A DNA stretch of 64,000 bases from Cynocephalus volans (lineage: Eukaryota; Chordata; Mammalia; Dermoptera; Cynocephalidae). Under the pieces are notes generated by a model, which was not told where the DNA came from, searched no databases, and worked only from the letters and a program-made list of their open reading frames with translations. Location of the stretch: NCBI RefSeq assembly GCF_027409185.1, contig NC_084463.1:155484369-155548368 (forward strand), given 5' to 3'. Position numbers and translations under genes: made by a program. Each line of letters starts with the position of its first letter. The first letter of the stretch is position 1. Of this stretch, positions 1 to 11,844 are shown piece after piece.

Positions 1-2239
1 AAGCTGAAAATGGAAGATTCTCAGGGTCAATGACACCTTTGTTCTGTCAGATACAGTGGTATTACTGGTCACAGCTATGGATAACACCAAGGGCGGGGCG
101 GTGGGTTGGGGTGTGTGTGTTTGGGGGTTGGGGGGGGAAGAGTAGGACACATAAGAACTGAATGGGACCGTACTAGATATTACTAATTGGTGAGCAACTT
201 TGAGTTGTCCGATCAATGGTGGCAGGGTGAAAAATGATTTTTTTCTTCTCATTTTCCCTCCAAGTAACACTCTTGTTCAGATTTTCTACTTATGCCTTCT
301 AGTTAGTAATTGACCTACATTTAACACGTCTCATTAACTCTGCCTGTGTTTCACAAGCTTCTTGCTTACCAATGTCACTTATGAGTCTTGACCATTTTCT
401 TGTTTTCTTGCAATAAGATAAATTCTCAAACAGTAAATCCTCATTATAAAAGGTTAACTTGTATGAGTATTATCTGTAAACTTGGATGCTAGAGGTATAT
501 GGAATAATAGCATTAAAATACCAATCAGATTTATTTTAACCCTTTCCCCGCCTATATTCGGGCTAACTAGAACTTGTTTGTGAAGAAAAGATTTCAAAAG
601 TTACTTAAAGCATTACTAACCTTAGATACCCTCTGAAAGTGAAGATATCCAACAAACAGAATTAGGATGACAATAACACTGATCCCTTCCTAAAATAAGC
701 TATGTGCTACAAAGAACAAATGCAAATAAAGTTAGATCTAAGATATCAGCAAAACTTATTCTTTGGCATAAACAACACGAATATAAAATCTGGAAATAAA
801 ATCCCAAGTTATCAGAAAATCTTGGAAAAAATATAATAAATTCCTTGTATTTTAGCTTTCTGTTAAATTTGTGGTAATTTGTTACAACATCAACAGCCTG
901 AAACAACACTCATTTATTATCTCATAGTTTCTGCAGCTGGAGTCCAGGCACCGTGTGGCATACCTGGGTTCTCTGCTTAGGTTTTCATGAGTTTGAAATC
1001 AAGTTGTCAGCAGGGCTGTGTTTCTTCTGTAGGCTCTTGAGGAGGCTATTTCCAGGCTAGTTCAATTGGGCAGATCCTAGTTCCATGCAATTGGAGAACT
1101 GAAGTTCCTTTGTTCTTGCTGGCAGTCAGGGGTGATTCTCGGCTTCTAGAGGCTGACTATGTGAATAATTAAAGGCATACACATGCCTATGTGACCAACG
1201 TCCATTAAAAAAAAAATCCTGGACACTGAGTCACTAAGGATCTTCCCTGGTAGACAGCATTTCAGATGTCACAACTCTTCCACCTGGTTGCCTTGGGATA
1301 TCACCTCACAGCACCTTTCCCCTGTGCTGACTTTGCTCTGTATCCTTTTGCTGTAATATATCATAGTGTGATATAACTGTATGACAAGTCCTGTGAGTCC
1401 TCCTAGCAAGCCATCAAAACTGGGGGTGGTCTTAGAGGCCATCAACACAAGTTACATTTAAAAACATGTCTACACAAATAAGACTTTTAAAGAAATGTAT
1501 AGGGACTTAAAAATAGCTAGAGAATTAACTATATAGAAACAAATCAGGTGAAAAGAGAAAAATGATAAAAAAAATAATATAGCAGAAATAATATGAAATT
1601 ATCCCTATCCTAAAATATGTGAATGGTCTGCATAACCGTAATTAGAATTTTAGAATTAGTGTTTTTATAATTCTAGACCAATATATTTCAAAATGATAAA
1701 ATGAATACTTAGTTAACTATTAGCAGATTTGAGGTACAGAAGGTCTGAAGAGGCAAACCAATCAGATCAATTTAGAAGTCATCACATATTTCCGAATAAA
1801 ATGGTATTGAGATAACATGTATGACAAATCTTACTAATGTAAACAAATGAAAACACCTGCATTTCATAAGCAATTTCAAAGTCTTAAATAAAGGCAGATA
1901 TCTTTTTAACTCATGGTAACCGGCTAGGACAACACAGATACCCAAAAAGTTGCCCTTCAAAAAGTTCATGGAAATATTGACATTATCTTTTAATTCTGCT
2001 TCATCCCCAAACTTTCTGAAGTACCGTCATATGAATATATGTGTATAGAAAAAATATATATGAAAACAGATCCAGAAATTTAGAAAGATAAATCGAGCAT
2101 ATTTAAAAATAATTCAGGACAAGAATTCAAATAAAATATTAACAGGCATTCTGTTAATGCATTTTATAATATTAACAGATTCAAGTGAGGGAAAGAATTT
2201 GTTCGTTGTGAGGACCTACTCCAAGTGACTAACCCATTA
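1..2239. other. Intergenic, no gene seen
   Basis: No exon-like open frame with splice sites was recognised. About 900-1190 resembles an old interspersed repeat that I could not assign. A mariner-like MITE copy lies at 1952-2028. The rest is AT-rich sequence without visible structure. Confidence 0.5.
1952..2028. mobile_element. Mariner-like MITE, degraded copy
   Basis: The left end reads CTTCAAAAAGTTCATGG and the right end ACTTTCTGAAGTACCGTC, imperfect inverted repeats of the element seen intact at 28710-28792. No coding capacity. Older and more diverged than that copy. Confidence 0.6.
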
Positions 2240-2410
2240 ATCATATAAATTATCACTTTGATCCACACAGCACAGCAGCCCTCTACATACATTTACTGGT
2301 TTTGCTCCTATTTTATGGAGCAAATAACAGAGGCAAAGAGGTTAAATAGTATGTCCTACATCAAACTGCTGTGAAGCACAGCTTCCGAACTTTTGCTCGT
2401 AACAATTATA
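2240..2410 (-). repeat. MIR SINE fragment
   Basis: Contains the reverse-complement MIR core: a diverged 'TTTTACAGATGAGGAAACTGAGGC'-type stretch followed by 'AGAGGTTAAATAG'. Strongly diverged, typical of an ancient MIR copy. Confidence 0.5.
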
Positions 2411-2518
2411 CTTTATGGCTTCTTGTATTAGAAAAATCTTAGCAGTGAAAAACAAAAGTTGTAGTAAATGCCCACCTAACTATAAGAACATAAACTTGAG
2501 CTAATCTATTTTTATATG

Positions 2519-2938
2519 TGTATCAGTCCATTTTCTGTTGCTTAGAATACCTGAAACTAATTTATAAATAAAATTATTTCTTAAGTTTTGGAGTTTGGCA
2601 AGTCCATTATCGAGAACGGCGTGTCTAGTGAGGGACTTCATCGGGATGGGAGCTCTCTACAGGGTCCGGTGGTGATAACAGGTAATCACATGGCAAGGAT
2701 GACAAGAGACCTTTCATGTGCTCTCCTTATAAAGCCACCAGTCTGTGCCCATGACAACCCATTAAACAATCAACCCATTATTCCAGGAATGGATCTCTAT
2801 ACATGAGGGCACAGTTCTCACAATTCAATCACCTCTCAAAGGTCCCACCTTTGATATATCATAATCAGATTTCCCACCATACTAATGCTATTATAGTGGG
2901 ACTCAAATTTCCAACACATGAACATTTGACCCATAGCA
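2519..2938 (-). mobile_element. MaLR (MST-type) solo LTR
   Basis: Opens with TGTATCAGTCCATTTTCTG and closes with CCATAGCA, the reverse complement of a MaLR/MST LTR. Its length of about 420 bp fits the family. It contains the familiar antisense 'cacctctcaaaggtcccacc' region. No internal retroviral sequence is next to it, so it is a solo LTR. Confidence 0.7.
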
Positions 2939-3334
2939 ATGTATTAAAAAAAATTAATATACTTTTTCAAAATAGAAATGCTGAAACAGATATTCTAGAA
3001 ATTGACCTATACATATGTGTATGATTAATTTATGATGAAAGGAGGGAAGTGTGAATTATATGGCATGTGGACTACATTTTTAGGTACATCTCTGCTTTAT
3101 ACTATGCACAAGAATTATAAATGATTATAAGAGGTTAATTTATTTTAAAAGTTGAATAATTATAAAATAATTTTTTTTCTATAATTTGGTATGCACAGTA
3201 TTTCCTAAGCAAGAGTCAATATCTGGTAATCATTTTTAAAAAATCTTCTGATAAATTTTGAAGGTAAGTGACAGATTGATAGAAAACCAATTACTAAATA
3301 AAACTTTAAAAATTTAATATTCAGATTCTAATAA

Positions 3335-4115
3335 TTACAAAAAAGAATAATCACTAAATAGAAAAATAGAACAATTATATAAACTACAATCCACACAGAT
3401 GACTAATAACCATTTAAAAAGCTCAGACTCACTAGAAATCAAACAACTCAATAGCAAGAAAAAAATAACACAATTGAAAATGGGCAAAGAACCTGAATAG
3501 ATATTTCTCAAAAGAAGACATACAAATAGCCAGCAGGTATATGAAAAAGTTCTCAACATCACTAATTATCAGAGAAACATAATTAACAGCCCAGCTAGCT
3601 ATCACCTCACGTCTGTTAGAAAGGCTATTACCAAAAAGATGAAAATTTAACAAGTGTTGTTGAAGATGTGGAGAAAAGAGAACCTTGCACATTGTTGGTG
3701 GGAATGTAAATTAGGACAGCCATTATAAAAATCAGTATGGAGGGTTCTAAAAAAAAAGAAAAAACTAAAAACAGAACTACCATATAATCCAGCAGTCCCA
3801 CTTCTGGGTATATATCCAAAGGAAATGAAATCAATACATTGAAGAGATATTTACACTCCCAGGTTTGTTGTAGCACTATTCACAATATCCAAGATATGGA
3901 ATCAACTAAGTTTCCATCAGCACATGAATGGATAAAGAAAATGTGGTATACATACACAATGAAATACCATTCAGCTTTCAAACAAAAGAAAATGCTGTCA
4001 TTTTTGACAACATGGACGAACCTGAATGAATATTATACTAAGAGAAATAATCCAGGCATGAAAAGACAAATACTGCATGATTTCATTCATATATGGAATC
4101 TAAAAAAAAAAAAAA
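3335..4115 (+). mobile_element. LINE-1 3' fragment, sense
   Basis: Matches the 3' part of mammalian L1 ORF2 and its downstream region: 'aatgggcaaagaacctgaat', 'cacttctgggtatatatcc', 'aaagaaaatgtggtata'. It ends in an A-run near 4106-4118. The reading frame is broken many times. Confidence 0.8.
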
Positions 4116-4669
4116 TCAAAAGGATTTGTGTACATTTCAAACAGATGAGAAAGTATTAACAAATTACCTAAGGTAAATGCCCTGAGAAAAAGGAGGGGAG
4201 GAAAATTTCTTCTCCCATTTTCAACAGGGATAATTAAGCCTCTTGTTTGTAATTTGTATTTGTCTTTTCAGTGTGAATATAGTAATATCTAATAATAGGA
4301 AAAAATTCAATTTACTTGGAAGACAAAATTTGAATACAAGAAATAATCTGTTTAGGTATCATAATAAACAATTAACATAATGAAGAAAACAACTTCAAAA
4401 GGCAAAGGCAAATTTATAATAAGAAAAGTTTTAATGCACGTTTCATAGTAAATGATACAAGACTCACAAATTTTTGGCATTTTGACTATTTGTCACAGTT
4501 AACAAAATTGACCTAATGACATCTATAGACCACCATATCCCGAATGCAGAACATATGCTCTTTTTAATCTTACATACATTTACAAAAATTAACAATATTC
4601 TGACATTAAAAGAAGTCTGTTTCAAAGGATTAAAATCATAAACAATATGCTTTTTAAATGTATTGCAAA

Positions 4670-4880
4670 TATTTATTTTTATTTTTAAAATTCATTTATA
4701 CTTATATTTATTTTTGTGGGGTACAGTGTGTTGTTTCAATACATGCATATTCTGCACAATGATCTTCTTAGGGTGGATAGCATAGTTTTGTCCCTATTAG
4801 TTCATTCCTCATTTTCCCTCCCATCCTCACCCCTCCCACCCTCTGGTAACCATTATTCTACTCTCTACTTTTTTTTTTTT
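4670..4880 (-). mobile_element. LINE-1 3' UTR fragment, antisense
   Basis: 'ttttgtggggtacagtgtg...ttcaatacatgcat' is the antisense of an old L1 3' UTR. It ends against a T-run at 4869-4880, where the composite repeat at 4889 begins. Confidence 0.6.
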
Positions 4881-4888
4881 AATGTAAA

Positions 4889-5190
4889 AAGATTAACATC
4901 TTTATTACTAAAAAACTCTTAAAAATGAATTAGAAAAATCTAAGTAGAAATTTGGTGAAGGACACAAGCAGATAACTCACACACCTCAAAGAAACACATG
5001 TGGTTAATAAGCATATTTTAAAATCTGGTTGCGGGTGGGGGCGGGCATCGCCTGGCTCCATCTCAGGACCCCTGGCATCAGGCCGCTTCCTTTCACTGGC
5101 CTAGATGTGCAGCCAGGACAGGGCTAAGGCTCATGGTTCCATTCTCATGACCTCCCCCTCCCCCCAGTGTTCGGCTGGCTCTGTTTTTGG
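4889..5190 (+). repeat. L1 fragment fused to GC-rich segment, copy 1
   Basis: Begins 'gattaacatcttta' and runs through an L1-like stretch ('aatctaagtagaaatttggtgaagg'). Near 5030 it changes abruptly to a G/C-rich segment containing 'catctcaggaccc'. The same junction recurs at 63037-63360, so this is a repeat family and not a chance fusion. See findings. Confidence 0.6.
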
Positions 5191-5344
5191 CTTGAATTGA
5201 TAAAAATCTCTTTAACAATTAACTTGAAGGAATATTCAGTAACACATCTCTTAATAATCGGTGGATCAAAAAAAGATCAAAAAGGTAATTTAAAATATTT
5301 TGAATAAAAATGATAAAAATATCACGTCAAAACCTGTGGAACAT

Positions 5345-6010
5345 ATTCAGGCTCAGAAAATAATACCCCAAAATATGGCATTTTGATATGCTTAACCGAA
5401 GAATAGACTCAAGGTTTCTCTTTGACCTTCCCTGCCTCCCTGTCTCTCTGATCACCCTTCTGGAAGCACAAGGAAAGATTCTGGAATTTTCTTATCTGAC
5501 TAAGTAAACTTCTTTCCAAAAGAAACACAATTGCCATTAAAGTCTTCCTCCAAGGAATCATCAAATAACCAGGAAACATTCACCACCAGAGAAAAGAGGA
5601 GATGGGAGTTGTCACCAACCAGTCCCAGATGTACTTTTTATCTCTTCTTCTGAGGACAGTCACAAGAGATTACCTGGGGGACTTTATCTGCATAATAAGT
5701 CCGCCTTTATTTACAGGGTAGTTCCCTCCTTCACCTTCTTCCAGCTCCACCAGAGCTCAGAGGAATTTCTTCCCAGGCATTGTTCTTTGGGCTCATTCAT
5801 TTTCCCATGAAAATTGTTCACTCCTACACCTCCCACTTCCCTATTCACAGTGAAAAGTGAATTTAAGCAACCACCTGGCTCCTCCTTTGAATCTCATACA
5901 TTGTGTATGGTTCCTGTGTCCATATGCATGTTAATAAAAATTTGTATGCCTTTTTCTATTAATCTGTCTATTTTCAGTTCATTTTCAGCAAACTTTCAGA
6001 AGGCAGAGAA
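5345..6010 (+). mobile_element. Probable ERV-type solo LTR
   Basis: About 660 bp of retroviral-LTR-like sequence with a polyadenylation signal AATAAA at 5933-5938, followed by a T-rich stretch ending in 'cattttcagcaaactttcag'. No flanking duplication was identified, so both ends are approximate. No gag/pol/env reading frame is adjacent. Confidence 0.5.
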
Positions 6011-6468
6011 AAAAAAAATTCTCTTTGCCCTTCCAGACACTACCAAATAAATTTATGGTGTATCTATTAGAAAAGAAGGTCTGAAAAGTACAGTGCTAAA
6101 CAACCATTTGAAGAGATTTGAAGAGACAAATCCAGAGAATGAAGAGGTACATAATAATAAAACTAAGAGCTAACTACAATGGAAAGGCTCAGCTGAACAT
6201 AGATGCAAAAGTTCTGTATAAAATATTTTTAAAACCTAGTCCAGAAATACATTAAAAAATATATGATGATCAATTGGGTTTGTGTCAGTAGTGAAATTTG
6301 GATTTAATACTAGAAAAATCTATCAAAGTATGTTACTATGTTAACAGATTAATGGATAATATACTTAGTAAAGTACAGTAAAAATGTATAATAAAATTCA
6401 ATGTTTGATGATTAAAAATGAATAAACCATTAACATAAAGAAATAGTCTTATTTTGATAAAGGTTATG

Positions 6469-6484
6469 TAAAATATCCTACAGC
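6469..6484. repeat. Target-site duplication, left
   Basis: TAAAATATCCTACAGC, repeated exactly at 8999-9014. The pair brackets the composite retroelement at 6485-8998. Confidence 0.9.
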
Positions 6485-6673
6485 AGGCTTCTGGTCAAGA
6501 TGGTGGAATAGACAGTCCCCAGCATCACTCTCTCCAACAAATCAACCAATTTACAACTATTAAAAAGCAACGACAGCCAAGCAGGGGCTGCTAGAGCTCA
6601 GGGGAAGAGGAGGAGAGACCTATGGAGTTCATGAAGGCAGAAGCCACAATGCGAGAAAGAAAGGATCACTCCC

Positions 6674-7780
6674 CTCCTACACTGTTGGTGGGACTATAAA
6701 TCAGCACAACCATTATGGAAAACAGTATGGAGGTTTCTCAAACAACTGTAGATAGATCTTCCATATGATCTAGCAATCCCACTTCTGGGTATATACCCAA
6801 AGGAATGGAAATCATCATGTCAAAGGGATACCTGCACTCCCATGTTCATCGCAACTCTGTTTACAATAGCCCAGAGTTGGAACCAACCTAAATGTCCATT
6901 GATGGATGGCTGGATAAGGAAAATGTGGTATATATACACCATGGAATACTACTCTGCCATAAAAAAGAATGAAATACTCCCATTTGAAACAACATGGATT
7001 AGCTTAGAGAAACTTATGTTGAGTGAAATAAGTAAAGCACAGAAGGATAAATACCACATGTACTCACTCATATGTGGGAGCTAAGAGAGAAAGAAGGAAG
7101 GAAAGAAAGACCACAGTGGGGCATTGGACTTGCAGAGGGGGAGAATATACCTAAGGATACAAAATGGAATGGGGAAAGGTGGATGGGGAGAAAGGTCGGG
7201 GATAATTGGGTGAGTAACACTGGGTATAGTCACAATTTATGGTAATGGGCATGCTGCCAGTATGGATTTGGCCATTGCATCTTGGGCACAAGTGGTGACA
7301 ATTAGCTTTGTACCCCAAGTGTTGATTAAAATGATCAGAGACGTGAAGGAAGACACAGCAGACGAGATGCAGGTGAAGAGCGGGAGGCTACTGCTCTCTC
7401 AGGCAAGTAGCACCGACCCAGCCGCTGTTACAGCTTTTATTACATTTAGCAAGCTTGTGCATGCAAGATAAGCATTAATGCATAAATTCTGTTATACTTT
7501 TCTCAAAAGCAGAAGGCCGTTACCTCCCTTCTCAAGCACTTGGTTATCTATAATGCACCTCCTGGGAACATCCCAAGAAAGTGTTCTCATGACTTCAGGC
7601 GTTCTCAAGGATTGTTTGCAATCCTTGACATTTCTTGGTTAACTTGTTTGCAAGTTCGCCAAGTGAACACGTCCTTGGGTGCTGACCACAGAAGTCCATT
7701 AGCCATTTCCTTCACCAAGAATATTCATAACCAATAAAATTTTATTTAAAATAAGAAATATCCAATTTTTAAAAAAAAGG
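6674..7780 (+). mobile_element. 5'-truncated LINE-1 nested in the composite element
   Basis: Starts at 'ctcctacactgttggtggg' and shows the L1 ORF2 C-terminal region (in-frame piece 6842-7084), the L1 3' end ('cataaccaataaaa') and an A-rich tail (7771-7780). An imperfect 13-bp target duplication flanks it: 'aaggatcactccc' at 6661-6673 and 'aaggatcgttccc' at 7781-7793. It is itself split by the LTR at 7320-7714. Confidence 0.8.
7320..7714 (-). mobile_element. Solo LTR of an endogenous retrovirus, 395 bp
   Basis: Sits inside the 3' end of the L1 and is bounded by an exact 5-bp duplication CCAAG (7315-7319 and 7715-7719). The ends are the canonical TG...CA. On the minus strand there is a polyadenylation signal AATAAA (complement of 7436-7441) followed by a C/T-rich U5-like stretch, which sets the orientation. 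No internal viral genes remain, so it arose by LTR-LTR recombination. The retroviral class is uncertain; the compact layout suggests class II-like. Confidence 0.85.
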
Positions 7781-8581
7781 AAGGATCGTTCCCACCATTT
7801 TGAGCCCTGACCACTTCAAGACTGGAGCTGGTGAGCGTCTGGAGCAAGAGGTGGCAAAATCCACAGCTGTGCCCTTCGTATGAAGTTGTTTGGAGGTGAC
7901 AGGAGAGAAGAGGGCCTTGGTGGCCTCTAGGCCTGCAAGACCACTAACAGGGTTCCTGTGGACCCATGTAAGGGGAAGGAACCATAGAAAACAGACAGAA
8001 AAAAGGAGCCACTCAGAGGCTGGTGAGTCATCACAAGGGACGAGCGCATGGCCCGTCCCATGGGAAGTGTTTGGAGTGCTGGCGGTGGGGGAGATGGGCC
8101 CACCAGGGGAACACTGGGGCACAGAATGGACAGCTGATCTGCCCCCCAGTCAGCACAGGACCACTCAGTGGAGACTGGTCAGGAATATAGAACTGCAGGG
8201 GGTGCCGTTTGATGAAAAGACTCAGGCCCAGATCAGAATTTCTGGTACATCCAGGTGTACCAGACCTAAGACCCAGAGTACATATAAGGTCAACAATTAA
8301 AACCTGAGCTGCACAAAAAGCCTTCCTCAGGGAATCAGCAGCAAAGCAGCAGTTTACCTCAACCACAGGGCTCAAGTGCCAGTCCTCACAGGATGTTCCC
8401 TCATATTAGAAGTAAAATGGACAATAAATTAGTTCCAGTGCAGGGTTTAAGTGGTAGAAACAGCAAATAATCCAACACAGAACTGAAAAAAAAAAACAAA
8501 ATACCCACAGATCATGGACAAATTTTGATATTAACTAATAAAAATCTAATAGCACCAAACAATACCTATAAAACCTAAAAG

Positions 8582-8900
8582 GACCGGAAGCCCCCTGGGC
8601 TCCCAAGCCAGGAAGTGGGGAGGGCCATGGGCCTCAGCCACGCTCCCCCAATGACCTCCACACCCATCCCAGTGACAATCACCGAGCCACTGCCAATAGT
8701 ACCCCAGGCTCCCGAACTGGGGTGGCAAGGGGCTGAGGGCCTCAGCCAAGCCACCCTGACGTTGTCAACTAGCCCAGCAATGACCACTGAGCCACTGCTG
8801 GAACCCTCCTTGTCACCCCTGCTGGAATGAGGGGGGTGCCACAGGCCTCAACCAAGCCCCACCTCCTTCCTACTCCTCCTGCCCGATTTCTTTCCCCCCG
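8582..8900 (+). repeat. Tandem repeat, about 105-108-bp units x ~3
   Basis: Anchor motifs recur at regular spacing: 'gggcctcagcc' at 8629 and 8737, a diverged form at 8843; 'gagccactgc' at 8684 and 8789. G/C-rich, in contrast to the AT-rich surroundings. It is the VNTR part of the composite element. Confidence 0.75.
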
Positions 8901-8998
8901 CCTCTCCCCCTCCCCTACAACTGGTCTGCAACATCTTAGAATGTAAAAAAATAATATATTAATAAATAATTAAATTTAAAAAATAAATTTAAAAAAAT

Positions 8999-9014
8999 TA
9001 AAATATCCTACAGC
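8999..9014. repeat. Target-site duplication, right
   Basis: Exact copy of 6469-6484, immediately after the A/T-rich tail of the composite element. Confidence 0.9.
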
Positions 9015-9224
9015 CAATATATGAATAGAAAACATAAAAAAAATTACAATAGCACAAAAATAACAACTTAGGCATAAGTCTAAAAAAATTTTTGCAAGAA
9101 TCTAAAGGGATAATTATAAAGCTTTACTCCTGGACATTAAAGAAGACCTAAATAAATAGATATAATGTTCATGCTTTGGAAGTCCTGTGGACTGTAGATT
9201 GATTCCAGTCACTATAAAAATTAC

Positions 9225-9940
9225 TACTTTTTTTTTTCCCCAAGATTTTATCTTTTTAGAGCATTAAGTTTAGGTTCACAGCAAAATTGAGAGTAAGGTA
9301 TGGGGATATCCCATATGCTCTTAGACCCCTCCACCCCCAGTCTTCCCCATCATCAACACCCCCCACCAGAGTGGAACATTTGTTACAACTGATGAACTTC
9401 CATTGACACATCATAATCACTCAAAGTCCATAGTTTACATTAGAGTTTACTGTTGGTGTAGTACATTCTATGGGTTTAGACTGACATATAAAGACATGTA
9501 TTCATCATTATAGTATCATACAAAATAGTTGCATTGTCTTAAAAATCCTCTGTGTTCCACCTGATCTTTCTTCTCTCCCTCCAGCTCCTGGAAACCACTG
9601 ACCTTTTTACTGTCTCCATAGTTTTGCCTTTTCCAGAACGTCATATGCTGGAATTATACAATATGTGGCCTTTTCAGGTTGGCTTCTTGACAGCAGAGAG
9701 GCAACGCTTGAGTAGTTGTGGGGAACAGGAGTGCAATTAATAGTTAAATATTACATCTTAAGGATTTGAGTGGGTCCCCTTTCACTTCTCTCACTTCATA
9801 ATACATATTTAAGTGTCCTCCATGTCTTTTCATGGCTTCATAGCTCATTTCTTTTTAGTGTTGAATAATATTCTATTGCCTAAATGTACCACGGTTTATC
9901 CATTCACTTACTGAAGGACATCCTGGTTGTTTCTGCAGAC
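9225..9940 (-). mobile_element. Old LINE-1 3' UTR, antisense, interrupted
   Basis: 'gattttatctttttagagca...ttaggttcacagcaaaattgag' and 'ccactgacctttttactgtctccatag' are antisense old-L1 (L1M-type) sequence. A non-L1 stretch of roughly 90 bp at about 9690-9780 interrupts it before L1 resumes with 'cacttcataatacatatttaag'. Confidence 0.65.
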
Positions 9941-10477
9941 CGAAATTGAGGCTGTTGAGTCAGAAATAGTTTTCTGAAGGTTAATCGAGAGCCAAATGTG
10001 ACAATCGACCCAGGAAACACAAACCATCAAAAGTAGGAAATGCTCCAAAGTCTGTTACAAGTCACGAGATTTTATAGGGAAGGTTACAGAGGGGAGAGAA
10101 CCACCTTTGAGTGGAGTTATTCCATTCTAATTGGGGTGCCAAATACAGAAATTACAGTCATTGGCTACAAGTTACACCAGAAAGTTAAAAATGTCTAAGT
10201 GCAGTTTTAAGCAAAAAATTCCTTAAAATTTACATAAAAATGTGATTGGTCAGGAAAATTCAAAACACCCAAATAAAAGAAAAAAAGTAGGACTTACTAT
10301 AGCAATATCAAGATAAATCTATGGTAAACAAGATATGTTGGTATTGTTACAGGAATAAATAGGTCAATGAACAAAATATGACTTGGGAAATATCTATACA
10401 CATATACGGTCTCTTAATTTATGAAAGACAGACTGCAGTGCTGTGGATAAAGACAGACTTTTAAATAAATGGGCTGA
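9941..10477. other. Unassigned repeat-like sequence
   Basis: Contains 'gagccaaatgtgacaatcgacccagg' and 'cacgagattttatagggaaggttac', reminiscent of LTR sequence, but I could not place ends or a target duplication. No gene seen. Confidence 0.3.
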
Positions 10478-10627
10478 GGGCCGAGCCCGTGGCACACTCG
10501 GGAGAGTGCAGTGCTGGGAGCACAGCGACGCTCCCACTGCGGGTTCGAATCCTATGTAGGAATGGCCAGTGCATTCACTGGCTGAGTACCAGTCACGAAA
10601 AAGACAAAAAAATAAAAAAATAAAAAT
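10478..10627 (+). mobile_element. tRNA-derived SINE
   Basis: Carries a near-consensus RNA polymerase III B box GGTTCGAATCC at 10542-10552 and an A-box-like TGGCACACTCGG at about 10489, then a body ending 'gtcacgaaaaagacaaaaaa' with an A-rich tail. A 15-bp target duplication with one mismatch flanks it: 'aaataaatgggctga' at 10463-10477 and 'aaataagtgggctga' at 10628-10642. Not Alu, B1 or B2. Confidence 0.85.
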
Positions 10628-10900
10628 AAATAAGTGGGCTGAATTATTTCAATACCCAGATGGATATCCTTATAGTCAAATAGATTCTTCTATTTACAAA
10701 AATCAATTCCAAGGAGATTTAGAACCTAAATACAATGAGCAACATTGTAAAGCTTTTAGAAAAGAACATCAGAAAATATCTTTACAAGTCGTTAAAGACT
10801 TTTATTAAAAGAGAAACAAAGTGTGCTAACTTTAAAGGCAAAGATTCTATTTACCATCACTAAAAACATACACTATGAAGAAATTAATAAGATCACCTAC

Positions 10901-11415
10901 TGTATTAGTCTGGGTTCTCCAGAGAAACAGAATCAATATGATATATACATATATAAATATATATACACAAACATATGCCATATAACATATATATCATACT
11001 ACGTATGCAGTTTATATGGATATAAAATAAGAAATTGGCTCGTGATTATGGAGTCTTGAAAGTCCCCAAATCTGCAGTCAGCAGTCCAGAGATTCAGAAC
11101 AGCCGATGGTGTAGTTCCAGTGTAAGTCTAAGTAAGGTGAAGAGGACCATTGTCCCAGCTTGAAGACGCAGAAAGAGTGAATTTTCTCTCACTCAACTTT
11201 TTATTCTATTCAGGCCTTCAACAAATTGGATCAGCCCCACTCACTTTGGGAGGACAATCTGCTTTACTCAGTCTACCTATTCAAATATTAATCTCACCAA
11301 GAAGCACCCTCACAGACATACCCAGAGTAACGTTTAACCAAATACCTGGGCACCTCATGGCCCAGCCATATCGACATATAAAATTAAGAGGATATTTACA
11401 ATACACATAAGCCAA
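10901..11415 (+). repeat. Ancient interspersed repeat, family unassigned
   Basis: Starts 'tattagtctgggttctcc', passes an AT-rich microsatellite-like stretch (10935-11010) and ends near 'cgacatataaaattaagagg'. The pattern is that of a common old mammalian interspersed repeat whose family name I could not fix. Confidence 0.5.
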
Positions 11416-11844
11416 AAGATTTATAACCAAAATATGCAAAGGCTATATTAAAAATTAATTTAAAAAAATAAAACTAAATAGAAAATTGGGAAAATAATTT
11501 CACAAGAAAGTGTATTCAAATGGCCAATAAACATATGGAAAGGTGCTTGACATCTTTAGTGATTCAGGAAATTTAAAATTACAATAAAAGAACGAAAGAG
11601 ATTCAATCACAAACACATCACCTGTGTCAGCCTCCTGATGCTTGTTAAATCCTAAAGTTCTCGTTCCTTTCAACTTAATTAACAAGAATCATGCAGATAT
11701 GTAGGACATCACCCGAGTACATCCATGTACCTAGAGATGTACAATAGAATTATTAACTTTATTTACACTATAATTTCTAATACCCAAATAATTTTTAAAA
11801 AGTCAGTGGTCAGGTAGTCCAGACTAAGACTACACTAAGAGAAA

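Larger units (their letters stand above)
6485..8998 (+). mobile_element. Composite non-autonomous retroelement (L1-5'-end-like + VNTR + A-rich tail)
   Basis: The element begins 'aggcttctggtcaagatggtgg', which resembles the 5' end of mammalian L1. It continues through about 0.75 kb of GC-moderate, non-coding sequence (7794-8560). It then enters about three tandem units of roughly 105-108 bp (8582-8900), a C/T-rich stretch and an A/T-rich tail (8945-8998). Perfect 16-bp target-site duplications flank it, so the whole unit moved at once by L1-type reverse transcription. There is no ORF1 or ORF2. It is interrupted at 6674-7780 by a later L1 insertion; without that the element is about 1.4 kb. The architecture recalls hominoid SVA/LAVA elements, but its parts are different. 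Alternatively it is an L1 5' UTR remnant with an internal deletion. Confidence 0.7.

Noticed and set aside
7890-8375. Overlapping open frames of 114-136 codons on both strands
   Set aside because: They lie inside the composite retroelement and match no protein I recognise; GC-rich sequence keeps frames open by chance.
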